A stretch of 64,000 nt of DNA from an uncultured Bacteroidia bacterium (GTDB lineage: Bacteria; Bacteroidota; Bacteroidia; NS11-12g; UBA955), in assembly GCA_943788195.1 (NCBI GenBank), contig CALSPH010000001.1:1251595-1315594 (forward strand). The letters are read 5' to 3'. A program made the position numbers and the translations under genes. Below the pieces are notes generated by a model. The model made no database searches, was not told the origin of the DNA, and saw only the letters and a program-made list of their open reading frames with translations. Within the stretch, counting starts at the first letter, position 1; each line of letters begins with the position of its first letter. This document shows positions 28,012-36,890 of this stretch, piece by piece.

Positions 28012-28548
28012 TTATTTCTTTAAGATCCAATTGTATTTTTTTCGCAGTGTTTTTAATAATTCATTTTTGTCCACCTCAGTTGATTTGAGCAGTATTGAAG
28101 TGGCAAGTCCATCTGTGTAAGCAAGAATTAAATCTGTTTCTGTTGTCGGGTTGGAATAATTCATATCCTTAAAAGCTTTTTCTATAATGTTTCGGATAGG
28201 AGCCACCGCAGTTTGATCATAGTATTGATTCTGCCATTTAAGACCGTTTAACAATTTCCAGAATGGGTACTCATCTTCTTTGATATGGAAGGGAAGCTCA
28301 AGAACAGCTTGAATTTTCTCTTCAGGTGTTGCCAGAATTTCAATTTGTTCAGAGAACAGTGCTATTTTTTCTGCCCCGATTTGCATAATGGCGTTCAACA
28401 AGCCCAGTTTGTTTTGAAAATGCCTGAAAATAAGGCCTTCTGATACACCGGCTTCTTGCGCTATTTTGTTAGTTGATACTGCATCAAACCCCATTTCCGC
28501 AAAAAGATGCAAAGCTGTTTCCACGATTTGTAGTTGTTTTTCCGTCAT
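28012..28548 (-). CDS. TetR-family transcriptional regulator
   Basis: A 178-aa repressor with the N-terminal helix-turn-helix: residues ETALHLFAEMGFDAVSTNKIAQ then EAGVSEGLIFRHFQNK. The C-terminal ligand domain is variable, as usual. The start is placed at ATG 28548 because the GTG at 28563 lies within the palindromic operator. The 16-bp palindrome GTGAGT-AATC-ACTCAC ends 4 bp upstream of the start and is the likely self-operator. The SDR gene follows at 4 bp. The inducer is unknown. Confidence 0.9.
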   Translation of the reverse strand: MTEKQLQIVETALHLFAEMGFDAVSTNKIAQEAGVSEGLIFRHFQNKLGLLNAIMQIGAEKIALFSEQIEILATPEEKIQAVLELPFHIKEDEYPFWKLLNGLKWQNQYYDQTAVAPIRNIIEKAFKDMNYSNPTTETDLILAYTDGLATSILLKSTEVDKNELLKTLRKKYNWILKK

Positions 28549-28551
28549 ATA

Positions 28552-28567
28552 GTGAGTAATCACTCAC
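28552..28567. promoter_or_regulatory. Palindromic operator of the TetR gene
   Basis: GTGAGTAATCACTCAC, two 6-bp arms with a 4-bp spacer, sits between the TetR start codon and its upstream region. Such palindromes next to a tetR gene are typical autoregulatory sites. It may also cover the promoter of the plus-strand gene upstream of 28695. Confidence 0.6.
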
Positions 28568-28694
28568 AAAAGTAGTTGTTTTTATTGGAATTGGATAAAA
28601 TTTATTCTTGATGCACTAAACACTTAACATAATCGATTACAAGAAGTACAATAAAACACATAAATGGACGTTTTTTCCTAACACGATCCATTAT

Positions 28695-29213
28695 TTGAAT
28701 AGTCCGAGTAAAATATTATTACGCAATTTTGAGTTCAAACAAGCATTTGATGAATGGCAAATGGTTCAATGTACGAATGATCTGGCAGTGCTTCGTGGAG
28801 CTTATGAGGAATATCTGTTAGGCAAGGATAATGCTCACTTGCATACGGAGAAGGGCGATGGGTACGAAGCAATTCTCTGGAATAATCTGCTAGAAAAGAA
28901 TGTTCAAGTCTCTTTTATGCTGGACTTCTTAAGGACCCGTGTAATAGCCCTTAAGTATTATAATTATTTATCAGACACCCGTTTAGAAGTGATGGATGGG
29001 GGTGTGAAAATGAATTTTGAACGGCATTATTTAAAGCCATTGATGGGAGTAAAGCTAGAAAATGTAGAATACCCTAGTTACGGCAACATAAGTTTAGAGA
29101 ATTGCTGTCAATCCAATCAAAAAAATGCACTGCTTAAAATTATGGTTACCTATTATCCTGGATCAAGCGCACAGCCCTTTCAAACCTTAATGCGTCAGTT
29201 ATTGGCGAATTAA
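28695..29213 (+). CDS. Unknown 172-aa protein, N-terminus uncertain
   Basis: A soluble protein that I do not recognise. It has no signal peptide or transmembrane helix. It contains KGDGYEAILWNNLLEKN and several aromatic and acidic residues. The only start in frame is TTG at 28695, but the ATG at 28664 lies one base out of frame. Removing one T from the T6 run at 28671-28676 would join them and read MDVFPNTIHYLNSPSK, adding 10 natural-looking residues. A one-base error or a frameshift is therefore likely. It lies between the TetR-SDR unit and the LytS operon, 33 bp before the next gene. Confidence 0.6.
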   Translation: MNSPSKILLRNFEFKQAFDEWQMVQCTNDLAVLRGAYEEYLLGKDNAHLHTEKGDGYEAILWNNLLEKNVQVSFMLDFLRTRVIALKYYNYLSDTRLEVMDGGVKMNFERHYLKPLMGVKLENVEYPSYGNISLENCCQSNQKNALLKIMVTYYPGSSAQPFQTLMRQLLAN

Positions 29214-29232
29214 CCATCAAAAAAAATTAAAC

Positions 29233-29240
29233 TATCTTTG
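29233..29240 (+). promoter_or_regulatory. TAnnTTTG box of the LytS operon
   Basis: TATCTTTGCAGC lies 6 bp before the ATG of the small membrane protein. It matches the TAnnTTTGCAG form of the boxes at 25846, 36527 and 45482. No -33 TTG at 20 bp spacing is visible. Confidence 0.45.
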
Positions 29241-29246
29241 CAGCAG

Positions 29247-29480
29247 ATGGAATTACCCAAATTAAAAGAACGAAAATGGAAGGTGCCATTGTTCCTTTTT
29301 GCCATCAACATCTTGTTTTTTGTTGCACTGGCTCCATTTTTTTCTATTAAGAAATCTGAGGAAACTTTTCTCCACTCATCGGGTCAGGAAAAGTATATCG
29401 ATAAAACATCTGATATCGTCAATTGGGGGTATGCATTATTCAAATTATTTAGGGATAATGCAAATCCAAATAAACAGTGA
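29247..29480 (+). CDS. Small membrane protein leading a LytS/LytTR operon
   Basis: A 77-aa protein with one clear transmembrane helix (about residues 14-33, VPLFLFAINILFFVALAPFF) flanked by basic residues, then a soluble tail. No known domain. The start is ATG 29247; the in-frame TTG at 29238 forms part of the promoter box. Its stop overlaps the histidine kinase start (GTGA at 29477), so kinase production depends on translation of this gene. It may modulate or sense for the kinase, but that is inference. Confidence 0.7.
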   Translation: MELPKLKERKWKVPLFLFAINILFFVALAPFFSIKKSEETFLHSSGQEKYIDKTSDIVNWGYALFKLFRDNANPNKQ

Positions 29481-30538
29481 GTATTTCAGAAACAACCCAT
29501 AGTCCGGCAGATAGAGTAATTCATAACTTTTCTAAGTACAAGTTATACCATATTCCATTTTGGTTGGTGTATGCATTGTTTTGGAGTCTAACATTCTCTC
29601 CGGGTGGGAGTTTGATGCATGCTTTTTTAAATAGCATAGTGATTCTCATTTTTCATGCTGCAGTGAGTTATTTCAATAATTACTATTTGATGAATTGGTT
29701 TTTACTGCAGCGCAATTATCTTTCCTATGTAGCCAGTCTTTTATTAAGTATTTCAACGGTGTTCTTCCCAATGGCTGTTATTTATTATGTCATTCTCAGC
29801 AATGATTCATCAGCTAGTCAGGAAGTATGGTCTTTGCGTTTCTTTTTAATCAATAGTTTCAGTATTGGTTTCACTGTAGCCATTACAACCAGTGCGAAAT
29901 TATTGAAAGACTATTATCAAAAGGAACGAAAAAATAAAGAGCTGCTTAAGCTGCATAATGTTTCTGAATTGAAATTCTTAAAAGGTCAAATCAATCCACA
30001 TTTCTTGTTCAATAGTTTGAATAATTTATATGCTTTGTCTCTAAAAAAGTCGGATTTAACCCCTAATTTTATACTTAAATTGAGTGGTTTGCTGCGCTAT
30101 GTGCTCTATGATAGTGCCGAAGGAAAGGTTGGGTTGGATAAAGAAATTGAGTATTTAGAGAATTATTTGGATTTGGAACGCATACGGTTGAGTGACCGAG
30201 GCTCCATCAGTATGGTGAAGCATGGGTTATTTCGAGGTAAATTAATTGAACCCATGATGCTGGTGCCTTTTGTTGAAAACAGCATAAAACATGGGATTAA
30301 CAGTATTGCGCAAGGCGCATGGGTGAAAATTCAAGTTAAATTGGAAGGAGATCACTTCGAGTTTTCTGTAGAAAATAACAAAGCCCCATCTGAGAATTTA
30401 CCCTTGAAGGATCAACCCGGAGGAATAGGAATTGCGAATACACGGAGACGTTTATCGATTTTATATCCAAATTCACATGAACTTTCTGTGAGAGAAACAG
30501 AAAGTACTTACTTCGTGGGTCTAAAACTAGTATTATGA
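29477..30538 (+). CDS. LytS-family sensor histidine kinase
   Basis: A 353-aa membrane kinase with four hydrophobic helices in residues 28-145, no obvious extracellular domain, a short coiled linker and the HisKA-like phosphoacceptor QINPHFLFNSLNNLYAL (His175). The ATP-binding N box is ENSIKHG and the G box GGIGIANTRRRL. Start GTG 29477 overlaps the preceding stop by 3 bp. The stop overlaps the response-regulator ATG at 30535 (ATGA). This is a classic LytS/LytR pair, with the stimulus unknown. The kinase/regulator pair is often linked to envelope homeostasis in this phylum, but this copy is unassigned. Confidence 0.92.
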   Translation: MSISETTHSPADRVIHNFSKYKLYHIPFWLVYALFWSLTFSPGGSLMHAFLNSIVILIFHAAVSYFNNYYLMNWFLLQRNYLSYVASLLLSISTVFFPMAVIYYVILSNDSSASQEVWSLRFFLINSFSIGFTVAITTSAKLLKDYYQKERKNKELLKLHNVSELKFLKGQINPHFLFNSLNNLYALSLKKSDLTPNFILKLSGLLRYVLYDSAEGKVGLDKEIEYLENYLDLERIRLSDRGSISMVKHGLFRGKLIEPMMLVPFVENSIKHGINSIAQGAWVKIQVKLEGDHFEFSVENNKAPSENLPLKDQPGGIGIANTRRRLSILYPNSHELSVRETESTYFVGLKLVL

Positions 30539-31278
30539 CAGATTCTAAAGACTTAAGATGCATCATTGTGGACGATGAACCACTTGCATTAGAAATACTT
30601 GAAAGCCATATCAACAACACCCCAGGCTTAACCATGGTTAAGAAATGTGTTCATGCGATAGAAGCTTCTGAGGCCATAAAGAAAGAAAATCCAGATGTAG
30701 TATTTTTGGATATTAATATGCCTGAAGTAAGTGGTTTAGATTTAGCACAAAGCATTAAAGGTGGTCCATTAGTCGTGTTTACCACTGCCTATGAAGAATA
30801 TGCAGTTGAGGCATTTGAAGTAAATGCGATTGATTATTTGCTAAAACCTATTTCACCTGAACGTTTTGCTGAAGCCGTGCAACGTTGCAATGAGTATTTT
30901 TCATTACGAAGTAATGATGCCGGAAGGGCAGAAGATGAGGCGCCTATGGAATCTGAAGAGGATTTTATTTATGTTAAATCGGAGCAGAAACTGATTAAAA
31001 TTGCATATTCAGACATACGGTACATTGAAGCCTTAGCAGACTATGTGAAGATTTATATCAATGGTGATAAACGAATCATTACACTTCAGACCATGAAGAA
31101 CATGGCAGCCAAATTACCTGCAGATCGCTTTTCAAGAGTGCACAGATCATTTATCGTTAACTTGAAACATATCAAGTCCTTAAGTTCAAATAAGGTTGAG
31201 TTATCGGACAGACAATTACCTATTGGTAAAAACTACAAAGAAGAATTTATGAATAAGATTAATAAGAACTTGTTCTAA
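30535..31278 (+). CDS. LytTR-family response regulator
   Basis: A 247-aa regulator. The receiver domain has Asp13/Asp14 (VDDEP), the phosphoacceptor Asp59 in VVFLDINMPEVSG, the conserved Thr (FTTAYEE) and Lys (LLKPIS). A linker of about 20 residues is followed by the LytTR DNA-binding domain (about 145-245, with DYVKIYING and FSRVHRSFIVN). It directly follows the kinase with a 4-bp overlap. Target promoters cannot be read from this window. A terminator follows at 31301. Confidence 0.94.
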   Translation: MTDSKDLRCIIVDDEPLALEILESHINNTPGLTMVKKCVHAIEASEAIKKENPDVVFLDINMPEVSGLDLAQSIKGGPLVVFTTAYEEYAVEAFEVNAIDYLLKPISPERFAEAVQRCNEYFSLRSNDAGRAEDEAPMESEEDFIYVKSEQKLIKIAYSDIRYIEALADYVKIYINGDKRIITLQTMKNMAAKLPADRFSRVHRSFIVNLKHIKSLSSNKVELSDRQLPIGKNYKEEFMNKINKNLF

Positions 31279-31300
31279 TCTTTATAAATTTAACCAAGCG

Positions 31301-31334
31301 CCCTGTTTCCCCAAGATTCAGGGAGTTTTTTTTT
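31301..31334 (+). terminator. Rho-independent terminator after the LytTR gene
   Basis: CCCTG, a 13-nt loop, CAGGG, then a nine-T run (31326-31334). The short stem makes it a modest terminator. The T-run reaches the end of the converging membrane protein gene. Confidence 0.6.
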
Positions 31335-32211
31335 ACTCGGAAATGAGATGTTCACCAACTTGTTCTTCTTCGGAAGTGGAAGCTGGGCGGTTATACCTAA
31401 AATATAAACTACTAATCCCAGCTATCATGAGCGGATAAATTAAGGCAGAAACTGCTCCTTGCTGAATTTGTTTTGAAAGGATGCTATTCGATATCATTGT
31501 GTCGAGAACAATTCCAAACATAACCTGTGCCAAACCTAAGCCAATAACGAATCCTATTCCAATAACCAGCAGGATTAAGGCACGCACCATTGTAATGGTT
31601 CCAAAACTACTCTGCAAAGCTTTTACGGGTCTTTGATTATCGTGTACAATGTAAGCATAGGCTGCCATGGTGCGAATAAAAAGCATAGCCATTATAAAAA
31701 GCAGAACGAACATAAAAACAATCATTAGCCCAATGGACTGCATAGATACGAATATACGAGTGAGTAAAAACGTGAGAATTCCCAAGACAAATGCTATTCC
31801 CAAAAGGATGAGTGTACATAATAGAACTTTAATAAAATCTTTCTTAAAGGCAGCATTCAATGACCTGCGCAAGTTAAAGTCTTGATATTTAATGTAGTCA
31901 TCATTGATCCTTAGAGAAAGGGCATATTGAAATGATAATAACACAAAAGATATGGGTATTATAACAACAAAACTCGAAGCCATTTCCCCAATCAAAGGCA
32001 TCAATTCCTCAATATCTTTACCACCTTTAACTGCTTGTAATTCTTGGATAAATTCTAAAAAATCATTGCCCAAAAAAGCAAGGGTGAGTAAAATACTTAT
32101 TAAGGTAAATACTAATGATATTAATAACTGAATTCCAAAGGTTTTCTTGCCCAAGAGCATTACACCTTGAAAACCACTTTCTTCAACATCGTCTAAGTAC
32201 TCTGTATACAT
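31333..32211 (-). CDS. Polytopic membrane protein of unknown function
   Basis: A 292-aa protein with about six long hydrophobic helices. The first helix is near residues 27-48 and the others lie between 70 and 275. The N-terminus (MYTEYLDDVEESGFQGVMLL) is acidic and cytoplasmic. It resembles the membrane domains of the DUF-type proteins that accompany glycerophosphodiester phosphodiesterases, but I could not assign a family. It stands alone, converging on the LytTR gene and 53 bp from the PPK2 gene. Confidence 0.7.
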   Translation of the reverse strand: MYTEYLDDVEESGFQGVMLLGKKTFGIQLLISLVFTLISILLTLAFLGNDFLEFIQELQAVKGGKDIEELMPLIGEMASSFVVIIPISFVLLSFQYALSLRINDDYIKYQDFNLRRSLNAAFKKDFIKVLLCTLILLGIAFVLGILTFLLTRIFVSMQSIGLMIVFMFVLLFIMAMLFIRTMAAYAYIVHDNQRPVKALQSSFGTITMVRALILLVIGIGFVIGLGLAQVMFGIVLDTMISNSILSKQIQQGAVSALIYPLMIAGISSLYFRYNRPASTSEEEQVGEHLISE

Positions 32212-32264
32212 AACCCAAACTTATTAAATAAAGCCTAGAATTAAGCCACAAGTATTCAACGCTG

Positions 32265-33152
32265 CTATTCTTTGTTGAGGGCCACTTTTGCTTGTACAAG
32301 CTTATCAGTGTCTTTCGAATTCAGGGTGGGGAAAGAAGGGTCCATTGTTTTTAAAGTATCCTTTATAATTTCAGATACCGCATATCGCATGAACCATTTA
32401 TGATCTGCGGGGATAATGAACCACGGGCTTTCTTCGGTATGAGTAGCTTTAATCATCTCTTCATAAGCGCTTTGATATTCGTCCCATAATTCTCGTTCTG
32501 CCAAATCGCCTGTGTTAAACTTCCAGTTTTTTTCCTGATCATCAATCCTGCTTAAAAATCGATTGCGCTGTTCATCTTTACCAATATTAAGGAAGAACTT
32601 CAGAATGGTATAACCATTTCGACTGAGATGTTTTTCGAAATCTACAATACTTTCATATCGATTATCCCAAAATGTTTGGTTCATCTTAGTTGTGGAGTCG
32701 AGATCATTAATGTTCTGCCCCAGTACATATTCAGGATGAACCTTACACACCAGCACTTCTTCGTAATGTGAACGATTGAAGATTCCAATGTATCCGCGTT
32801 CGGGAATTTCTTTGCTGCATCGCCATAAGAAATCATGTGCGAGTTCTGACTTTGAAGGTTGTTTAAAGCTAACCACTTTACAACCCTGTGGGTTGATGCC
32901 CGACATAACGTGTTCAATTGTGCTGTCTTTTCCCGCGGCATCCATTGCTTGAAAGATGAGTAAAAGGCCTTGTCTGCCTTCTGCATACAAACGATCCTGA
33001 AGCTTGGAAATGTCCTCAGTATTTTCTTGTCGCTCTTTTAGGGTGTCTTTTTCATCGGTCAACCCATCGGTAAAATTTGTGGTACAAGTGGCTAGTTTAA
33101 ATTTAGCCAAATCGCCAACCATTATGTTGGGGTCATTGTGATAATTGGGCAT
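32265..33152 (-). CDS. Polyphosphate kinase 2 family protein
   Basis: PPK2 enzymes transfer phosphate between polyphosphate and nucleotides, typically making NTP or NDP. The protein has 295 aa, a single-domain class. The Walker A-like loop is FQAMDAAGKDSTIEH (Asp71, Lys75), followed by the lid-region GCKVVSFKQPS and the Walker B-like FNRSHYEEVLV (125-135). The whole ends with a helical WKFNTGDLAERELWDEY segment. The substrate class (ADP, AMP or GDP) cannot be assigned. It follows a small secreted-protein gene after 7 bp. Confidence 0.92.
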   Translation of the reverse strand: MPNYHNDPNIMVGDLAKFKLATCTTNFTDGLTDEKDTLKERQENTEDISKLQDRLYAEGRQGLLLIFQAMDAAGKDSTIEHVMSGINPQGCKVVSFKQPSKSELAHDFLWRCSKEIPERGYIGIFNRSHYEEVLVCKVHPEYVLGQNINDLDSTTKMNQTFWDNRYESIVDFEKHLSRNGYTILKFFLNIGKDEQRNRFLSRIDDQEKNWKFNTGDLAERELWDEYQSAYEEMIKATHTEESPWFIIPADHKWFMRYAVSEIIKDTLKTMDPSFPTLNSKDTDKLVQAKVALNKE

Positions 33153-33159
33153 GGTACAA

Positions 33160-33735
33160 TTATAATATAATTCCTCCTCTAATTACCCAGGGAACGCCAC
33201 CATAAGGTGCATAACCTCCTGGATCTTGGGTGAAAATATACATGGCCATTAGATAAAAGTTGGGATGAGGTTGGTAACCACCACCTGCCATCCCATAGCC
33301 TTGTCCTGTTCTACCTCCTGAACTATTCTTTAAAAAAAGTTGATTGTATTCTGCCTGTAGGAATAAATCTGTTGTGATGTACTTTCTGCCAAACGCGGTA
33401 GCTCCGTAAATACTTGAACTTAAAATAGACCCCCCAATATTTTGCCTTAAATATTGATAATAGGGCCCTGCACCCAGCCAAGTAGTCTCATTTATTTTAT
33501 AAATGATTTGTGGATTGAGTAAAACGAAAGTAAATGTACCAAAATTGACACTCATGGTTCCACCAAAAGTTACCTTTTCTTTCCAATCCGTTTTTTCCTT
33601 GTGCCGAGGATCTGGTTCAAATTGGCTTTGTCTGAACTCTTTCTTGAAGGGATTGTAGTACAAAGGACTTAACTCAGAAGCACCTAAATGCATAATAAAT
33701 AGAAAGGTGCAGAGTATGGTAAAGCTTTTTCTCAT
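33160..33735 (-). CDS. Secreted/outer-membrane protein of unknown function
   Basis: A 191-aa exported protein with a signal peptide ending near LGASELSP (residues 17-24). The mature part has alternating aromatic strands (TMSVNFGTFTFVLLNPQIIYKI, GAGPYYQYLRQ, YLMAMYIFTQD) and glycine-rich loops with GGRTGQGYGMAGGGY, consistent with a small beta-barrel of outer-membrane type. No named family was recognised. It is the first gene of a unit with PPK2. A TAAATTTG box lies upstream at 33761. Confidence 0.7.
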   Translation of the reverse strand: MRKSFTILCTFLFIMHLGASELSPLYYNPFKKEFRQSQFEPDPRHKEKTDWKEKVTFGGTMSVNFGTFTFVLLNPQIIYKINETTWLGAGPYYQYLRQNIGGSILSSSIYGATAFGRKYITTDLFLQAEYNQLFLKNSSGGRTGQGYGMAGGGYQPHPNFYLMAMYIFTQDPGGYAPYGGVPWVIRGGIIL

Positions 33736-33760
33736 GTCAAGTAGATTACAAAGGTTGTTC

Positions 33761-33768
33761 CAAATTTA
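33761..33768 (-). promoter_or_regulatory. TAnnTTTG box upstream of 33160-33735
   Basis: The minus strand reads TAAATTTG about 25 bp before the ATG. No well-spaced -33 TTG is seen. Confidence 0.35.
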
Positions 33769-33796
33769 CAGAATTAAATCAAGCTTTGAAATAGAA

Positions 33797-36256
33797 CTAT
33801 TCGTCCCAATCTACCTCCAAATGTTTTGGCTCAACAATTAGTGTATCCTTCGACTTTAATCCCAGTTCTTTGCGGAATAAGCCTTTCACCGTTTGTGTAC
33901 TTTCTTTAAAGCCTTCTTTGATTACCTTTCCAGTTGTTTTTCTATCATACTTAAATTTAAGATCATCCGCATTGCCAAACATATGAATCAATAAATTCAT
34001 TCCTCCATCTGATGTACTGGTATATTGGGTTTCATCTCGCTTTTGACGCAATTTGTATTTTCTGGTTAAAAGGTCATTAACACGAATTTTGAAGTGATAA
34101 TCCATGTCGTTATCTAAGCTGTGTTTTCCCTGTAGGATTTCTAAGTTAACTGCATTGTTTTTGATTTCCATTGGACTTAAATAAATCCAGTTATTCTTGA
34201 TTTCTATGGACTGTTTAAGATGCTCAAACTGAATATCCATGAGTTCTTTTACACTAACAAAACGTGCCATTGCATTCAACGGCTCATAATTCTGAAGTCT
34301 TCCATCAAGAATATTGATATTGATTAAGGCAAAGAATTGATGAAAATCACATCTTAAAGTGCTGTCCCACACGCCAGCAATATCCATGGTGGCATTTAGA
34401 TTACCGCTAAGGTTTTTAGTTGTAATTTCATCTTGACCGAAATTATCGAATGCCTTAAACAGCTTTTTTATAGGCACCGATGTACATCTAAATGAACCCA
34501 CCGGCACAAAATCACCATTAGTCAATTGTCTTACCGTTAAATCTCCTGCGAGACTTCCTTCATAAAAACGTATTCCTATATTGCTCAACTTTAAAATTTG
34601 ATTGGCAAGAAGCACTTGTCCTTTAATCTGTTGGCCTTCAAAATTGCCTTGTGAAAAACTGTCAATATCAACGCGAAGGTTTGCCGAGATGCCCTTGTGT
34701 AGGCTGTAAACTTCATCTTTTTGGGTAGATGTTTGCTGATCAACCATGATGTATTTTAATTTATCGTAATTGATATGTCGTGCATGTAGCTTACCGGTTA
34801 CCTTTAATTTATTTTGATGGGTAAATAGATACGTGGCAACCGGAAAAATTTCTCCTGAAAATTGAAAAGGGCTTTCCGTAAGTAAGCCATTTAATTTGGT
34901 AACTTTTAAAACATTTGATTTTACTTTGAATGTACCGTTGAGATGACTCAAAATTTTTGATTGGTCCCTATTGAATATTGCCGCATTAATCAATTCAACG
35001 GTACCCTCACCTGACCATTGATCAGCTGTTTTGCTATTGCTTAATTGCTTAACTAGTCCAGCATAGCTTACATCTACTTTAGCGAGTCCTTTTAATATCT
35101 GTTCAATGCCCGTTAGCTTTCCAACCTTCTCTAGACTTAAGTCTGCTTTGGCTTTCACATCGATATAGGGATTTTCGAAATCAGTGAGTTTAAAACTAAG
35201 AAGCAAGGGTTTGTCATCTAGTTGTGCAGAAAATTGATGGATGACTAATTCTTCTTTTTTGCCAAATTGAAGTTTACCCGAGGTGATAATTTCTTTCAAC
35301 TCCACATCAAAGGTTTGTTGGGTGAGTGATCCGTGTTTGATGTCAAACTCAATTAAACCATTTAAGTTGTCTAAAGGCCCTTTTACTGTGCCGTGGGCAT
35401 TGACCACTCCACTACTTTTGTATTCATTCGGGTCAAAACTTCCTGCGGGAAGCCATGGTATGAGCTGAACTAGGGTTAAATCCTTGCTTTTAAAATCCAA
35501 ATCCATGGTAGGGTTATCCTTTGTAAATGAATAAAAATTTCCTTGACCGATTACTTCGCTTTGTTCTAAAACCAAATCAATCATGTTGAATTTCAAATCT
35601 TCGTTTACTATGAAATTGGTTTTTAATGTTGCTTTTTTATTGCTGATGGTGGTGTCTCGCTTATTGATGTAATGCACTAATTTACCAGTCAATTCAATGT
35701 CGTATTTTGATGTAGTTTCACCTATACTCAATGCCGCCTGAATTTGATTAGTTTTTAGTCTTATTTTTAGTTTTCGATCTTTGTTCCAATAGCTAATATC
35801 TCCATCGGATACCAAGGCGTCTTCAAGATGAAAAGAAGAACTCTCATCCGCTGAATCGGCAGACTTGAATATTTCATAGTTGTTCTGTTCTGCTGTGCCT
35901 ATACGGGCAATTAGTCCATCTGCATTGACTTTCTTTACAGTGAAATTTCCGTTTAGCACGCTGAAAATATTGAATACTAAACTGACTTCTTTTGCTTCCG
36001 CAAAAGGCTGGTTATAAATAGGATAAGACTCCTCTATTTTTATATCATATACAGTAAATGCAAAATCAGGGAACGTTTTCCACAAATTGGCATGATAGCT
36101 TTTAACGGAAAATGGAACTGATAATTCATTATTTACGGCTTTGATACCATAAGCTTCAATGTCTTTTTTGAAGACATAAAATAGGATAACAACTACAACT
36201 GGGATGAGCACAGCAGTACCCAGCAACCATTTCAGGATGTGTTTTAATTTCTTCAT
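33797..36256 (-). CDS. AsmA-like envelope protein
   Basis: An 819-aa protein with an N-terminal transmembrane helix (about residues 9-28) and a long periplasmic region of repeated beta-strand segments. Typical AsmA features are the first-domain motif near PFSVKSYHANLWKTFPDF and the later repeats with KLQFGKK, SGNLNATMDIAGVW and EIKNNAVNLEILQGKH. Such proteins belong to the bridge-like lipid transfer group, so a role in envelope lipid transport or assembly is likely. It is monocistronic on this view; about 300 bp separate it from fdx. Confidence 0.82.
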   Translation of the reverse strand: MKKLKHILKWLLGTAVLIPVVVVILFYVFKKDIEAYGIKAVNNELSVPFSVKSYHANLWKTFPDFAFTVYDIKIEESYPIYNQPFAEAKEVSLVFNIFSVLNGNFTVKKVNADGLIARIGTAEQNNYEIFKSADSADESSSFHLEDALVSDGDISYWNKDRKLKIRLKTNQIQAALSIGETTSKYDIELTGKLVHYINKRDTTISNKKATLKTNFIVNEDLKFNMIDLVLEQSEVIGQGNFYSFTKDNPTMDLDFKSKDLTLVQLIPWLPAGSFDPNEYKSSGVVNAHGTVKGPLDNLNGLIEFDIKHGSLTQQTFDVELKEIITSGKLQFGKKEELVIHQFSAQLDDKPLLLSFKLTDFENPYIDVKAKADLSLEKVGKLTGIEQILKGLAKVDVSYAGLVKQLSNSKTADQWSGEGTVELINAAIFNRDQSKILSHLNGTFKVKSNVLKVTKLNGLLTESPFQFSGEIFPVATYLFTHQNKLKVTGKLHARHINYDKLKYIMVDQQTSTQKDEVYSLHKGISANLRVDIDSFSQGNFEGQQIKGQVLLANQILKLSNIGIRFYEGSLAGDLTVRQLTNGDFVPVGSFRCTSVPIKKLFKAFDNFGQDEITTKNLSGNLNATMDIAGVWDSTLRCDFHQFFALININILDGRLQNYEPLNAMARFVSVKELMDIQFEHLKQSIEIKNNWIYLSPMEIKNNAVNLEILQGKHSLDNDMDYHFKIRVNDLLTRKYKLRQKRDETQYTSTSDGGMNLLIHMFGNADDLKFKYDRKTTGKVIKEGFKESTQTVKGLFRKELGLKSKDTLIVEPKHLEVDWDE

Positions 36257-36560
36257 GAAGTATGAAATATAAAAGTAGGTAAAGTTTAGTCTGCACTATA
36301 AACAACGTTCGAGGCCTTGTTTATATTATTGAGCGGTACAGTACAGTATGTATTATTAAAATTTGATACAACGTTGAGTTGCAATTTGATTGCCGCAAAT
36401 ATTTTGACCAATCATTCATGAATCTCAACCTGAAAAACGTACCCTTCAATAATTAAACCCTTTGCCTGCTGATTAATTATGAAAATAATAATCCGATGCA
36501 CAAACAATTTCCATCTGATTTTGTCCTATTTTTGCAGAAAATCAGAATAATTCGGAATAA
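36257..36560. other. Intergenic region between asmA-like gene and fdx
   Basis: About 300 bp without a convincing gene. It should hold both divergent promoters. The only recognised signal is the TATTTTTGCAG box at 36527. No terminator, repeat or RNA was seen. Confidence 0.6.
36527..36534 (+). promoter_or_regulatory. TAnnTTTG box of the fdx-iscX-uvrA operon
   Basis: TATTTTTG, followed by CAG, 26 bp before the fdx ATG. No -33 TTG at 20 bp spacing. Confidence 0.45.
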
Positions 36561-36890
36561 ATGGGAAAAGTAACGTTCAAATATGAGAACAATCCAGATA
36601 AAGTGGAGTCTTTTGAAATTGAAGATGGAGATACTATTTTAGATGTTGCTTTAGATAATGAAGTGCATTTAAGCCACAATTGCGGTGCTGTGTGTGCATG
36701 CAGTACATGCCATATTTATGTGGAAAAAGGGAATGACTTTCTACCTGAAATGAGTGAAGCAGAAGAAGATTTTGTTGATCGTGCTAGGAACCCCAAATTT
36801 AATAGTCGCCTAGCATGTCAATGCAAACTGGAGCAGGACGGTGATATAGAAGTAATCATTCCAGACCAATCACAAATTATAGGACACTAA
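36561..36890 (+). CDS. fdx: 2Fe-2S ferredoxin, ISC type
   Basis: An adrenodoxin-type ferredoxin of 109 aa. Ligands are Cys41, Cys47 and Cys50 (C-x5-C-x2-C in CGAVCACSTC) and Cys86 or Cys88 in ACQCKL. The motif CGAVCACSTCHIYVEKG is the ISC-type Fdx pattern, so it probably supplies electrons for iron-sulfur cluster assembly. An additional Cys45 sits inside the loop. It overlaps the iscX start by one base (TAATG at 36888-36892). The other isc genes are not in this window. Confidence 0.93.
   Translation: MGKVTFKYENNPDKVESFEIEDGDTILDVALDNEVHLSHNCGAVCACSTCHIYVEKGNDFLPEMSEAEEDFVDRARNPKFNSRLACQCKLEQDGDIEVIIPDQSQIIGH

Noticed and set aside
36257-36560. Riboswitch or small RNA upstream of fdx
   Set aside because: No conserved aptamer pattern or terminator could be seen by eye; it is described as a plain promoter region.
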